A stretch of 64,000 nucleotides of DNA, taken from positions 66,888-130,887 of the forward strand of contig NZ_JAWQUO010000015.1 in NCBI RefSeq assembly GCF_033446605.1. The letters are read 5' to 3'. The stretch comes from Iodobacter sp025352645. GTDB taxonomy: Bacteria; Pseudomonadota; Gammaproteobacteria; Burkholderiales; Chitinibacteraceae. This document shows, one piece after another, positions 17,569-26,183 of the stretch; the first letter of the stretch is position 1; every line of letters starts with the position of its first letter. Position numbers and translations under genes: made by a program. Under the pieces are notes generated by a model. The model had not been told where the DNA came from. It saw nothing but the letters and a program-made list of their open reading frames with translations, and did no database searches.

Positions 17569-18849
17569 ATGAGTACGAAGGAACAAAAAATCCAAGCCAT
17601 CCAGCAAGACTGGGATACTAACCCGCGCTGGAAAGGCATCACCCGCCCTTATACCGCCGCCGATGTAGAACGCCTGCGCGGTAGCGTGCAAGTGGAGCAC
17701 ACATTGGCCCGCCGAGGCGCAGAAAAGCTATGGTCTTTGCTTAACGAAACGCCTTATGTACACGCTTTAGGCGCGCTAACTGGCAACCAAGCCATGCAGC
17801 AAATTAAGGCTGGCTTAAAAGCGATTTATCTATCCGGCTGGCAAGTGGCCGCCGATGCAAACATCGCGGGTGAAATGTACCCAGACCAATCTCTCTACCC
17901 AGCCAACTCAGTGCCACTGGTGGTGCGCCGCATCAATAATACGCTGACCCGTGCCGACCAAATCAATCACGCCGAAGGCGACGACAGCATCGATTTTTAC
18001 GCCCCTATCGTAGCCGACGCAGAAGCGGGCTTTGGCGGCGTGCTGAATGCGCACGAGCTGATGAAATCTATGATCGAAGCGGGTGCTGCTGGCGTTCACT
18101 TTGAAGACCAGCTGGCATCGGTTAAAAAATGCGGCCACATGGGCGGCAAAGTATTAGTGCCAACGCGTGAAGCGGTAGAAAAACTAGTTGCAGCGCGTTT
18201 TGCTGCCGACATCATGGGCGTGCCAACGCTAGTTGTTGCACGTACCGATGCAGAAGCGGCTGATTTGCTGACCTCCGATGTGGATGCCAACGATAAGCCA
18301 TTTTGCACCGGCGAGCGCACCCCAGAAGGCTTCTACAAAACCACACCAGGTCTAGAGCAAGCGATCAGCCGTGGCCTAGCCTATGCTCCTTACGCTGATC
18401 TTATATGGTGTGAAACAGGTAAGCCAGATCTGGAATACGCACGTAAGTTTGCCTCGGCTATCCATGCGCAATTCCCTGGCAAATTGCTAGCCTATAACTG
18501 CTCACCATCGTTTAACTGGAAAAAGAATCTAGACGACGCCACCATCGCCACTTTCCAGGCGGAGCTAGGCAAGATGGGCTACAAATTCCAGTTTATTACC
18601 TTAGCGGGCTTCCACGCACTGAACTACGGCATGTTTAACCTTGCCCACGGCTACGCTCGCCGCGGCATGAGTGCCTTTGTTGAGCTGCAAGAATCCGAGT
18701 TTGCAGCAGCAGACCGTGGCTTTACCGCAGTGAAACATCAGCGTGAAGTAGGCACAGGCTACTTTGACTCGGTCACGCAAGTGATCCAGCAAGGCCAGTC
18801 TTCTACCACCGCACTGAAAGGCTCGACTGAAGAAGAGCAGTTTCATTAA
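17569..18849 (+). CDS. aceA: Isocitrate lyase
   Basis: The 426-residue protein cleaves isocitrate to succinate and glyoxylate, the first step of the glyoxylate shunt. The active-site loop KKCGHMGGK is at residues 186-194 with the catalytic base Cys188. PIVADAEAGFGG carries the Mg-binding acidic residues and FEDQ follows near 178. AGGGAG precedes the ATG. It lies just upstream of malate synthase on the same strand, separated by a family-E palindromic repeat. The length matches the short bacterial class. Confidence 0.98.
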   Translation: MSTKEQKIQAIQQDWDTNPRWKGITRPYTAADVERLRGSVQVEHTLARRGAEKLWSLLNETPYVHALGALTGNQAMQQIKAGLKAIYLSGWQVAADANIAGEMYPDQSLYPANSVPLVVRRINNTLTRADQINHAEGDDSIDFYAPIVADAEAGFGGVLNAHELMKSMIEAGAAGVHFEDQLASVKKCGHMGGKVLVPTREAVEKLVAARFAADIMGVPTLVVARTDAEAADLLTSDVDANDKPFCTGERTPEGFYKTTPGLEQAISRGLAYAPYADLIWCETGKPDLEYARKFASAIHAQFPGKLLAYNCSPSFNWKKNLDDATIATFQAELGKMGYKFQFITLAGFHALNYGMFNLAHGYARRGMSAFVELQESEFAAADRGFTAVKHQREVGTGYFDSVTQVIQQGQSSTTALKGSTEEEQFH

Positions 18850-18870
18850 AACCTAAAACCCAGCTCTTAA

Positions 18871-18962
18871 AACACGGAGGAAAAGGAGAACACGGAGAGC
18901 CACGGAGAAAACCCTCTTGGTTTTCTCCGTAAAACTTTGTGTCCTCCGTGTTCTCCGTGTTT
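18871..18962. repeat. About 92-bp hairpin repeat, family E (ACACGGAG words)
   Basis: The left half repeats ACACGGAGG, AACACGGAG and CCACGGAGAAAA; the right half is TTTTCTCCGT, GTCCTCCGTG and TTCTCCGTGTTT, its near reverse complement, around a CCCTCTTGG centre. It occupies nearly all of the aceA-aceB gap. Diverged relatives lie at 34361 and 35918. Confidence 0.85.
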
Positions 18963-19001
18963 CAAGGTTTGGGTTTTCCCTCTAAAAATAAGGGAAAGAT
19001 C

Positions 19002-20588
19002 ATGACCAACACACTAGCAGGCATTCAAGTTCTAGGGCCTGTCAGCTCGGCCTTTGCCCCTATTCTTACTCCCGATGCGCTGGCTTTTTTAGCTGAGCTG
19101 CACCGTAGTTTTGAGCCGCGCCGCCGTGAGCTGATGGCCGCTCGCGTCAATCGCCAAACCCGCATCGATGCGGGTGAAGTGCCTGATTTTTTACCCGACA
19201 CCCAACATATCCGCGATGGCAATTGGAGCATCTCTGCCCTGCCCGCCGATTTGCTGGATAGGCGCACCGAAATCACCGGCCCAGTTGAGCGCAAGATGAT
19301 GATTAATGCGCTGAACTCCGGTGCAAAATCGTTTATGGCCGATTTTGAAGACTCCAATACCCCTACTTGGGAAAACCAAGTTGAAGGCCAGATCAACGTC
19401 AAAGACGCTTACCGCAAAGAGCTCTCCTACCGCTCTGCGGAAGGCAAAGAATATAAACTTAATCCAGAAATCGCCACGCTGATTCTGCGCCCGCGTGGCT
19501 GGCATTTGATGGAAAAGCACATTGAAGTTGATGGCGAAATCATGTCGGGCTCGCTATTTGATTTTGGCCTCGCGGTTTTTCATAACCTTAAATATCGTCT
19601 AGCCCAAGGTACATCGTGTTATTTCTACCTGCCAAAAATGGAATCGCATTTAGAAGCACGGCTCTGGAATGATGTATTTACCTGGGCCGAGGCTGAGCTG
19701 GCCGCACCGCACGGCTGCATCAAGGGTACAGTCCTGATCGAAACCATCCTCGCCGCGTTTGAAATGGACGAGATCCTTTACGAGCTACGTGAGCACTCGG
19801 CAGGCCTGAATGCTGGCCGCTGGGATTACATCTTTAGCTGCATTAAGAAATTCCGCGTCAATACCGACTTCTGCCTCGCTAATCGCAGCCTAATCACCAT
19901 GACTGTGCCATTTATGCGCGCTTATTCACTGCTGCTGATTAAAACCTGCCATCACCGCAATGCGCCAGCGATGGGAGGCATGAGCGCGGTCATCCCGATC
20001 AAAAACGACGAAGCCGCCAATGAAACAGCCATGCAGCAAGTGCGTGCCGACAAAGAGCGCGATGCCAATGATGGCTACGATGGCGGCTGGATCGCTCACC
20101 CAGGCCTGGTAGCGATCGCTCAGGCGGCCTTTGATAAGGTACTGGGCAGCAAACCCAATCAAATCAACAAGCAACGCCCTGATGTGCAGATTTCTGGCAG
20201 CGATTTACTCGATTTTCAGCCAAGCGCACCGATTACCGAGGCCGGCTTGCGCGGCAATATCAGCGTGGGCGTGCAATATTTAGCCGCGTGGATTTCCGGC
20301 CTTGGCTGCGTACCGATTCACAATCTAATGGAAGACGCCGCCACCGCAGAAATCAGCCGCTCGCAAATCTGGCAATGGATCAGATCACCCAAAGGCGTGC
20401 TCGACGATGGCCGCAAGGTTAGCAAGGAGTTGTTCCGCCAGTGGCTTCCTGAGGAGGTTGCCAAGATCCACACCAGCGGCCGCTTTGCCAGCACCCTAGA
20501 TGAAGCCGCGCAGATGTTTGACGAGCTGACCACCAGCGAGGATTTTGTCGAGTTTCTGACTTTACCGGGCTATGAGCGTTTGAAGTAA
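19002..20588 (+). CDS. aceB: Malate synthase A
   Basis: The 528-residue protein condenses glyoxylate with acetyl-CoA to malate, completing the glyoxylate shunt with AceA. Family motifs are GAKSFMADFEDSNTPTWEN, LILRPRGWHL, GTVLIETILAAFEMDEILYE, and the C-terminal DGGWIAHPGLV and NLMEDAATAEISRSQIWQW stretches. The start at 19002 has AGGGA six bases upstream. The longer in-frame start at 18939 lies inside the repeat and gives a non-conserved extension. A good terminator follows. Confidence 0.98.
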   Translation: MTNTLAGIQVLGPVSSAFAPILTPDALAFLAELHRSFEPRRRELMAARVNRQTRIDAGEVPDFLPDTQHIRDGNWSISALPADLLDRRTEITGPVERKMMINALNSGAKSFMADFEDSNTPTWENQVEGQINVKDAYRKELSYRSAEGKEYKLNPEIATLILRPRGWHLMEKHIEVDGEIMSGSLFDFGLAVFHNLKYRLAQGTSCYFYLPKMESHLEARLWNDVFTWAEAELAAPHGCIKGTVLIETILAAFEMDEILYELREHSAGLNAGRWDYIFSCIKKFRVNTDFCLANRSLITMTVPFMRAYSLLLIKTCHHRNAPAMGGMSAVIPIKNDEAANETAMQQVRADKERDANDGYDGGWIAHPGLVAIAQAAFDKVLGSKPNQINKQRPDVQISGSDLLDFQPSAPITEAGLRGNISVGVQYLAAWISGLGCVPIHNLMEDAATAEISRSQIWQWIRSPKGVLDDGRKVSKELFRQWLPEEVAKIHTSGRFASTLDEAAQMFDELTTSEDFVEFLTLPGYERLK

Positions 20589-20608
20589 GCTTTAATCTGT
20601 AAAAAATT

Positions 20609-20638
20609 AAAAAGGGAGCCAAGCGGCTCCCTTTTTTT
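20609..20638. terminator. Terminator after aceB
   Basis: AAAAAGGGAGCC and GGCTCCCTTTTTTT form a 12-bp stem with an AAGC loop and a seven-T tail. Confidence 0.93.
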
Positions 20639-20639
20639 A

Positions 20640-20707
20640 GACTAGGCAACTTACCCACACGAGCGTATCGCGACTCAACGCGTGGGCATAAAAACATGCC
20701 CACCCTA
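20640..20707. repeat. Diverged family-B repeat after aceB
   Basis: TTACCCACACGAG near the left and GTGGGCATAAAAACATGCCCACCCTAC at the right resemble the GTGGGC...GCCCAC units elsewhere; the right part forms a clear hairpin (GTGGGCAT/ATGCCCAC). Confidence 0.55.
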
Positions 20708-20814
20708 CATAAGACTCACTATCACACCTAGCAAGCCGCAATTGTAGGGTGGGCAAAAAGCCTTACCTTGCCCAGGCCAGCCCACAGCGACTCAACGCTT
20801 AGGCATAAAAGCAC
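20708..20814. repeat. Direct repeat, copy A (about 105 bp)
   Basis: Begins CATAAGACTCACTATCAC and includes AATTGTAGGGTGGGCAAAAA and GCCTTACCTTGCCCA, ending near AGGCATAAAAGCAC. The same order of words, with few changes, recurs at 20999-21104. Confidence 0.85.
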
Positions 20815-20979
20815 GATTATATCTCTTGCTCAATGGACTCTGCGCAAATGGGTTTCTTGAGTGTTGGGCTTGGTTTTTGAATGTGTAGGGCGGGTGAAAC
20901 CCGCGAGCGATGCTGAAGCAATACGCGGGTTTCACCCGCCCTACGATATTTATAATGAAATTGAGCAAGAGGCATAATC
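20815..20979. repeat. 165-bp segment with 20-bp terminal inverted repeats and an inner family-A hairpin
   Basis: The left end GATTATATCTCTTGCTCAAT and right end ATTGAGCAAGAGGCATAATC are inverted repeats with two mismatches. Inside, 20884-20944 is a near-perfect family-A palindrome (GTAGGGCGGGTGAAACCCGC ... CCCTAC). Direct repeats of about 105 bp flank it. No coding frame is present. Confidence 0.75.
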
Positions 20980-20998
20980 AGGTAAAACCATGCCCCCG

Positions 20999-21104
20999 CA
21001 TAAGACTCGCTATCACGCCTACCAAGCTGCAATTGTAGGGTGGGCAAAAAGCCTTACCTTGCCCACGCCAGCGCACCGCGACTCAAAGCATGGGCATAAA
21101 GCAC
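20999..21104. repeat. Direct repeat, copy B (about 105 bp)
   Basis: Near-copy of 20708-20814, about 291 bp downstream: CATAAGACTCGCTATCACGC, AATTGTAGGGTGGGCAAAAA and GCCTTACCTTGCCCACGCC, ending GGGCATAAAGCACC. Confidence 0.85.
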
Positions 21105-21119
21105 CCTAAGCCGTAAGGT

Positions 21120-22577
21120 TTACAAAGCCGCAGTACGAACCTGCTTAGCGGCCAGCACACGATTGTTGATATTTAGCGGTAAGTTATTTGGGTTTTGCAC
21201 CACAACATTCTCGCTAAGTATCGGCATAGTGCTTTGCACAGGGCTTTCAAAGCGCACTAGGATGTCGTAATAAGTGCGTAGACGCTCAACAAAAATAACC
21301 GGCTCGCCACCACGGGCATAGCCGTATTTGGCCGATTTAAAGTACTGCGGATTACGCAGCAGTGGCAGCGTGGTTTTCACGTCTACCCAGCTATCTGGGT
21401 TCTTGCCTAGCTTCACGGCCAAGGCGCGTGCGTCGAGCAAGTGGCCAAGGCCTACGTTGTACGCGGCAAGGGCCAGCCAAGTGCGATCTGGCTCAGTAAT
21501 GTTTTCTGCCAAGCTGTCTTTCATGGTTTGGATATAACGCGCCCCACCTTGAATACTTTGATAGGGATCTAGGCGGTTCACACCTAAGCGCTCAGCCGTA
21601 TCGTTGGTCAGCATCATCATGCCGCGCACACCCGACATTGACACCGCCTCAGGATCCCACATCGATTCCTGATAAGACAGCGCGGCCACTAAGCGCCAAT
21701 CTAAGCCGGTTTTTGTTTCCGCCTCTTTAAACCACTTTTTATAGCGTGGCAAAGTGGCTTTGCGCTTATCCAAAAACGCCATCGCATCAACTTGCGCAAG
21801 GCGATTCACATGGCCGTAATATCGATCGAGTAAGCTGCGCAGCTCACCATTTTTAGCTATTTTGCTAAAAAAGCCTTGGAACAAGCCATACAGCTCGCTA
21901 TCGCCCTCAGGCACGGCCCAAGCCAACTGCTGAGCAGAGCCCATTTCACGGCTAATCGCCACTTTAGGGAAGTAATTTTGCGCAACATCAGCAGCGTGCG
22001 AGTCAACCATGGCGTAGCTAAGCTGACCATTGGCCACGCGCTCAATCAAATCTTCGCTATCACCATCTTCGACGATCTGCCAATTGAGATTGGGCTTGCT
22101 GACCTTTAGCTTATTCAGCGCCATCACATACTGTGGCAAGGTGCTAATCAAAGCCTCACCCGCTGTCAGCTCAGTTAAAACACTGCTGGCGGAGCGGCTG
22201 CTTGGGTAAACCAAGACAGGTTCAATGCTTTGGTAAGCAGGCCCAAATGCCAAGCCTGCTCCTTCAAAATCTTTTTGCACACCCACCGCAAAGTGAGCTT
22301 CATGCTGCTTTAGCCTGGATAACAACTCGGCATAGCTGTTGGTCACGATAAAACGCACCTTCAGCCCATTTGCTAGTGCAAAGCGAGTAACGAGGTCGTA
22401 CTCCAAGCCTGCGTAATTGCCTTCAGCATCGACATAGAGTGTGGTCGGACCGTTTTGTACCAGTACGACGAGTTCTTGTGATTCTGCCCAAGGAAGAACC
22501 TGGTTGGAAGATTGCTGCGGCATATCGCCACAACCCGTTAGGACAACTGTTGCTAGAGCCATGAGCAAATGTTTCAT
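21120..22577 (-). CDS. mltF: Membrane-bound lytic murein transglycosylase F (lipoprotein)
   Basis: From the ATG at 22577 the product is 485 residues. It starts with a lipoprotein signal (VVLTGC, acylated Cys16), then an amino-acid-binding-like SBP_bac_3 domain (about 35-260) and a C-terminal SLT lysozyme-like domain (about 285-430). The catalytic glutamate is in ALSYQESMWDPEAVS, followed by GVRGMMMLTNDTAERLGV and ALAAYNVGLGH. MltF cleaves peptidoglycan strands at the outer membrane. GGGA lies upstream of 22577; in-frame starts at 22583 and 22607 are alternatives. Confidence 0.95.
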   Translation of the reverse strand: MKHLLMALATVVLTGCGDMPQQSSNQVLPWAESQELVVLVQNGPTTLYVDAEGNYAGLEYDLVTRFALANGLKVRFIVTNSYAELLSRLKQHEAHFAVGVQKDFEGAGLAFGPAYQSIEPVLVYPSSRSASSVLTELTAGEALISTLPQYVMALNKLKVSKPNLNWQIVEDGDSEDLIERVANGQLSYAMVDSHAADVAQNYFPKVAISREMGSAQQLAWAVPEGDSELYGLFQGFFSKIAKNGELRSLLDRYYGHVNRLAQVDAMAFLDKRKATLPRYKKWFKEAETKTGLDWRLVAALSYQESMWDPEAVSMSGVRGMMMLTNDTAERLGVNRLDPYQSIQGGARYIQTMKDSLAENITEPDRTWLALAAYNVGLGHLLDARALAVKLGKNPDSWVDVKTTLPLLRNPQYFKSAKYGYARGGEPVIFVERLRTYYDILVRFESPVQSTMPILSENVVVQNPNNLPLNINNRVLAAKQVRTAAL

Positions 22578-22684
22578 GCGCATCCCGTTTGTTGATACCG
22601 GCCGCATTCTGCACTAATTCCTCCCTAAAGCACAAACTTTGCTTTGCCTTGGGTAAAAATTGCGCTAGAATTCGTCTCCTCTTT

Positions 22685-22774
22685 GGAGAGGTGGCAGAGT
22701 GGTTGAATGTACCTGACTCGAAATCAGGCGTACTCGCGAGAGTATCGGGGGTTCGAATCCCCCTCTCTCCTCCA
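22685..22774 (+). tRNA. tRNA-Ser (CGA)
   Basis: The 90-base gene folds as a class-II tRNA: acceptor GGAGAGG/TCTCTCC, anticodon stem CCTGA/TCAGG with loop CTCGAAA (anticodon CGA), long variable arm GTACTCGCGAGAGTAT and T arm GGGGG-TTCGAAT-CCCCC. CCA is encoded. Position 73 before CCA is T rather than the G usual in tRNA-Ser. Confidence 0.96.
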
Positions 22775-22783
22775 GAATCAGTG

Positions 22784-22814
22784 AAAACGGCAAGCTTTCG
22801 GGCTTGCCGTTTTT
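22784..22814. terminator. Terminator after tRNA-Ser
   Basis: AAAACGGCAAGC and GCTTGCCGTTTTT form a 12-bp stem with loop TTTCGG and a T tail. Confidence 0.92.
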
Positions 22815-22876
22815 GCGTTCTGATCCAACAAGGAGCGCCAGCATAAAGCCAAGCTTCTAGTCCACCCCAGTAAAAA

Positions 22877-23728
22877 TTACCCTTTTGGCATATCCGGCAA
22901 CTCAACAATCGCAAATTTTTCTAGCTGGCGCAAGTGATTCACGGCCTTCGATAGTAGAGCCTGTGCGGGGTGCGATGGAAAATGCTGATCGCATATATTG
23001 GCGACTGGCAATAATCCCACTAGGCTATTTGTTAGCCAAACAGCATCGGCTTTTTTGACTTCATCCAGCGTTAAAGCTCGCTTTTCTACCGCAAATCCAT
23101 GTTGCAATGCAGCATTAAAAACCACCTCGCACATCACGCCATTTACCCCACTTTGATCCAATTTTGGGGTGAATAAATGGGTGTCGCATAAAACCAACAC
23201 ATTACTCATCACGCCTTCGATTACCAAGCCATCTCTATCCAACATCAGCCCTTCAAAAATACTTGGATCTTGCCATTCACGCCGCGCTAAAACATTTTCT
23301 AAACGATTCAAATGCTTAACCCCTGCTAAGGCAGGTTGCCAGCTAGCTCTTGTGCTGCAAACCCGCACATTGGCCCCCTGTTGATGCAATTCTTCAGGGT
23401 AGTTGGGCAAGGCAGCGGCCTGAACAATACGATTAATCTGTAGCGAATCAGGCGCGCCATAGCCACGGGCGGTTTCACCTCGAGTAATGATAATTTTCAG
23501 TGCCGCATCAATTGACGCAAGCTGGCGTAAGTCTTCAAGCAAGACGGCCTCAGTTGGGCAAGTCATACCCAAGGCGGCACAGTCCTGCTGTAAGCGTGTG
23601 TAATGTCGCTGCCAAAACTCAATTTGTCCACCTTCGCAGCGCAAGGTACGGAACACCCCGTCACCAAATTGAAACGCCCGATCAGCCATACTGATGGTGT
23701 CTTGTAGCTGCCCATTAAGCAATCGCAT
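22877..23728 (-). CDS. pabC: Aminodeoxychorismate lyase (4-amino-4-deoxychorismate lyase)
   Basis: The 283-residue product is a class-IV PLP enzyme: RLLNGQLQDTISMADRAFQFGDGVFRTL at the N-terminus, the PLP lysine in LAGVKHLNRLENVLARREW, and MLDRDGLVIEGVMSNVL. PabC releases pyruvate from aminodeoxychorismate to give p-aminobenzoate for folate. The ATG at 23728 starts the conserved region; the in-frame start at 23788 adds a non-conserved segment. pabB lies upstream on the same strand, with 416 bp of repeats between. The usual partners mltG or tmk are not next to it. Confidence 0.94.
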   Translation of the reverse strand: MRLLNGQLQDTISMADRAFQFGDGVFRTLRCEGGQIEFWQRHYTRLQQDCAALGMTCPTEAVLLEDLRQLASIDAALKIIITRGETARGYGAPDSLQINRIVQAAALPNYPEELHQQGANVRVCSTRASWQPALAGVKHLNRLENVLARREWQDPSIFEGLMLDRDGLVIEGVMSNVLVLCDTHLFTPKLDQSGVNGVMCEVVFNAALQHGFAVEKRALTLDEVKKADAVWLTNSLVGLLPVANICDQHFPSHPAQALLSKAVNHLRQLEKFAIVELPDMPKG

Positions 23729-23802
23729 TCTTACACCGTTAAATATAAATGGTAAGGAAGTAGCTATACGTATCAAAAGCCATGTCATACAAAGTTAATA
23801 AG

Positions 23803-23920
23803 GTAGAACGGGTGAAACCTTTAATCGACATTGAAAAAAACGCGGGTTTCACCCGCCCTACGATGTTTCAACACTTGCAATAGATAGATCTAAGTTGATC
23901 GCCTAGAGTTTAACGATCAA
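23803..23920. repeat. Family-A hairpin plus flank, copy 1 of a tandem duplication
   Basis: A family-A unit (23803-23861, GTAG...GGTTTCACCCGCCCTAC) is followed by GATGTTTCAACACTTGCAAT and GATCGCCTAGAGTTTAACGA. The whole block recurs about 152 bp downstream. Confidence 0.85.
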
Positions 23921-23954
23921 AAAATTGCCTATCAATTTAAGCAAAATGCCATTC

Positions 23955-24071
23955 GTAGGGCGGGTGAAACCCGCGAGTGACATTGAAAAAAACGCGAGTT
24001 TCATCTGGCCTACGATGTTTCAATGCTTGCAATAGATAGATCTACGTTGATCGCCTAGAGTTTAACGATCA
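23955..24071. repeat. Family-A hairpin plus flank, copy 2 of a tandem duplication
   Basis: GTAGGGCGGGTGAAACCCGC opens the hairpin, which ends CTGGCCTAC at 24013. The flank GATGTTTCAATGCTTGCAAT and GATCGCCTAGAGTTTAACGA nearly repeats copy 1. The right arm of the hairpin has mutated (CATCTGGCC for CACCCGCCC). Confidence 0.85.
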
Positions 24072-24144
24072 ACAGTGCCCTTAAATTGATAGGACTGGAG
24101 TGAAATCCACCCTAAGAAAAACAAATCGCTTTGAAAGGCAGCGC

Positions 24145-25458
24145 CTATTCTTGCACGCCCAAAGCACGCAGTAAGCCACGCGCTTTGTGCCGAGTTTCTT
24201 GTAACTCACGCTCAGGATCTGAATCAATCACAATCCCTGCACCGGCTCTAAAATAGAGATGATCTTGTTTTTGCAAAAAGGTACGAATCAGGATATTTAG
24301 ATCCATAGATCCATCTAAGTTGACGTAACCCAAGCTGCCCGTGTAAGCATAACGTGGCCTATCTTCTAGCTCTCTGATAATTTGCATGCAGCGAACCTTA
24401 GGGCAACCTGTAATGGTCCCGCCAGGGAACAGCGCTCTTAAGACATCTGCCGGTGTTTGGCCTGGCGTTAAAGTGCCACGGACATTGGATTCAATATGGT
24501 GCACAAAGGCGTAAGTGGCTACGGCCATCAGCTCATCCACTTTTACCGTGCCTGGCTGGCAGATGCGGCCCAAATCGTTGCGCTCTAGATCGACCAGCAT
24601 AATATGCTCGGCACGCTCTTTGGGCGTAGCAAGTAGGCGCGCTTTTAGCTCGGCGTCTTCAATAGGATCGGAGGATCTAGGATGCGTACCTGCAATCGGG
24701 CGGGTTTCGACCTGATCGCCTTTTACTTTAACTAAACGCTCAGGAGATGAGCTCACCACTGCGCCATGCACGCCTAAATCTAGCAGGGTTGAAAATGGTG
24801 CTGGATTACGTACACGTAGGCTGGCAAATAGCTCAGCGGGGCTTAATGGCTGGGCCAATTGCACATCCCAGCCGCGCGATAAATTCACCTGAAAGACATC
24901 GCCTTCTCTTATATATATAAGAGCTTGCTCTGCGCCTTGTAAAAAGGCCGCTGGCTCGTCCTCGCTAATGGCTGCAATTTGCGGTAACGCGGGTTTAAAT
25001 ACAGGGCATGCGGCTAGCTTTTCTGCCAGCATCTCCAGCTCTTCTAAGGTTTCCGCCACTAACCAAGCTTGGCCAGAGGGGCGCTGTAATACAATGGCGG
25101 CAGGAATACGTAACAATGCCGCAACCGGAAAACCCGCTTCAAGCCGATGCGCCACGTGTGGCTCAAAGGTAGATAGCAGCTCGTAGCCTGCATAGGCAAA
25201 CCACCCCCCCACAAAGGGCGCATCCGCAGGCAAATCTTCGGGACGAGCTAAATTCAGATTCAGCGGCAGTTCACGCAAATCACGGACAAAAGCATCCCCC
25301 TCATCCTCAGCATAGATACGCCGCTCCCGAGGTAGGGCAAATAAGATATCCCAACCCGCGTGGCCGCCACCTGTTTCAGCCAAAGCAGGAAAGCGTGCTG
25401 GATCACTGGCATGCAGTGCCAATAGGTCTGGAGTAGTTTGGAGAGATAAGCAGTACAT
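24145..25458 (-). CDS. pabB: Aminodeoxychorismate synthase component I
   Basis: From the ATG at 25458 the product is 437 residues of the TrpE/PabB chorismate-binding family. Motifs include FQVNLSRGWDV, SSSPERLVKVKGDQVETRPIAGT, AEHIMLVDLERNDLGR and FPGGTITGCPKVRCMQIIRE, with RAGAGIVIDSDPERELQET near the end. PabB aminates chorismate using ammonia from the amidotransferase PabA, which is not in this window. It is grouped with pabC downstream. A GTG at 25500 is a possible but less conserved start; no strong ribosome site is visible for either. Confidence 0.93.
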   Translation of the reverse strand: MYCLSLQTTPDLLALHASDPARFPALAETGGGHAGWDILFALPRERRIYAEDEGDAFVRDLRELPLNLNLARPEDLPADAPFVGGWFAYAGYELLSTFEPHVAHRLEAGFPVAALLRIPAAIVLQRPSGQAWLVAETLEELEMLAEKLAACPVFKPALPQIAAISEDEPAAFLQGAEQALIYIREGDVFQVNLSRGWDVQLAQPLSPAELFASLRVRNPAPFSTLLDLGVHGAVVSSSPERLVKVKGDQVETRPIAGTHPRSSDPIEDAELKARLLATPKERAEHIMLVDLERNDLGRICQPGTVKVDELMAVATYAFVHHIESNVRGTLTPGQTPADVLRALFPGGTITGCPKVRCMQIIRELEDRPRYAYTGSLGYVNLDGSMDLNILIRTFLQKQDHLYFRAGAGIVIDSDPERELQETRHKARGLLRALGVQE

Positions 25459-25604
25459 AGGTCGTTTTCTAACAGAGAGAGTTGCCTTATACCTTATCAC
25501 TCAGGCAAGTGATAGTGCCGGATTAAATACCCAGCAAGAATTGCAAAAACGGTTATTTTTAGCGCTAAAATAGAGTTACATTACAAAAACAGGGGAAAAC
25601 AATC

Positions 25605-26120
25605 ATGCCCTTATTTGCGGCCTTACTTGCCATCATGCTTAGCAGCAGTCTTTATGCAGAAACCACGGCCAACTCTGTCTCTTCACTTGATGTAGAGCGC
25701 TATCTAGGTCGTTGGTACGAGATTGCCAGCTTTCCTATGTATTTTCAGCGTATGTGCGTGGCAGACACCACGGCGGACTATAGCAAGCAGGCTGAAGATA
25801 AAATCACCGTGGTCAATCGTTGCCGCAAGCAAGACGGCAGCTTTGCAGAGGCCGATGGCCACGCCAGCATCGTGCCGCATAGTGGCAATGCCAAACTAAA
25901 AGTCAGCTTCTTCTGGCCATTCTCTGCAGATTACTGGGTGTTTGGCTTAGGCGATGAGTACCAATGGGCCTTGGTGGGCAATCCCAACCATAAATATCTG
26001 TGGCTATTATCCCGCAGCCAGACCATCAGCAGCCAAGATCTCAATGACGCACTAGACATTGCCAAAGAGCAGGGGTTTGATATCAGCAAGCTCAATTACA
26101 CTTTGCAGCGGGTAGATTAA
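25605..26120 (+). CDS. Secreted bacterial lipocalin (Blc-like)
   Basis: The 171-residue product has a signal peptide to about residue 18 (LSSSLYA), then the lipocalin signature RYLGRWYEIASFPMYFQRMC. Later motifs are CRKQDGSFAEADGHA, the strand LKVSFFWPFSADYWVFGLG and the conserved YLWLLSRSQTIS. Bacterial lipocalins bind lipids such as lysophospholipids in the periplasm. Unlike E. coli Blc, no lipobox cysteine follows the signal, so it is probably soluble. AGGGG lies upstream. Convergent with fabF, with a strong shared terminator. Confidence 0.93.
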   Translation: MPLFAALLAIMLSSSLYAETTANSVSSLDVERYLGRWYEIASFPMYFQRMCVADTTADYSKQAEDKITVVNRCRKQDGSFAEADGHASIVPHSGNAKLKVSFFWPFSADYWVFGLGDEYQWALVGNPNHKYLWLLSRSQTISSQDLNDALDIAKEQGFDISKLNYTLQRVD

Positions 26121-26133
26121 CGCTCTGCAAGCC

Positions 26134-26170
26134 GCATAAAAAAAGGCTACCGAAGTAGCCTTTTTTATGC
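26134..26170. terminator. Bidirectional terminator between lipocalin gene and fabF
   Basis: GCATAAAAAAAGGCTAC pairs with GTAGCCTTTTTTATGC around a CGAA loop; A and T tracts on both sides let it act in both directions. Confidence 0.95.
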
Positions 26171-26183
26171 GGGATATTCTTAA

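Noticed and set aside
20640..24071. Possible CRISPR array
   Set aside because: The repeats are few, palindromic, unevenly spaced and of mixed families, with no unique spacers of constant length and no cas genes.
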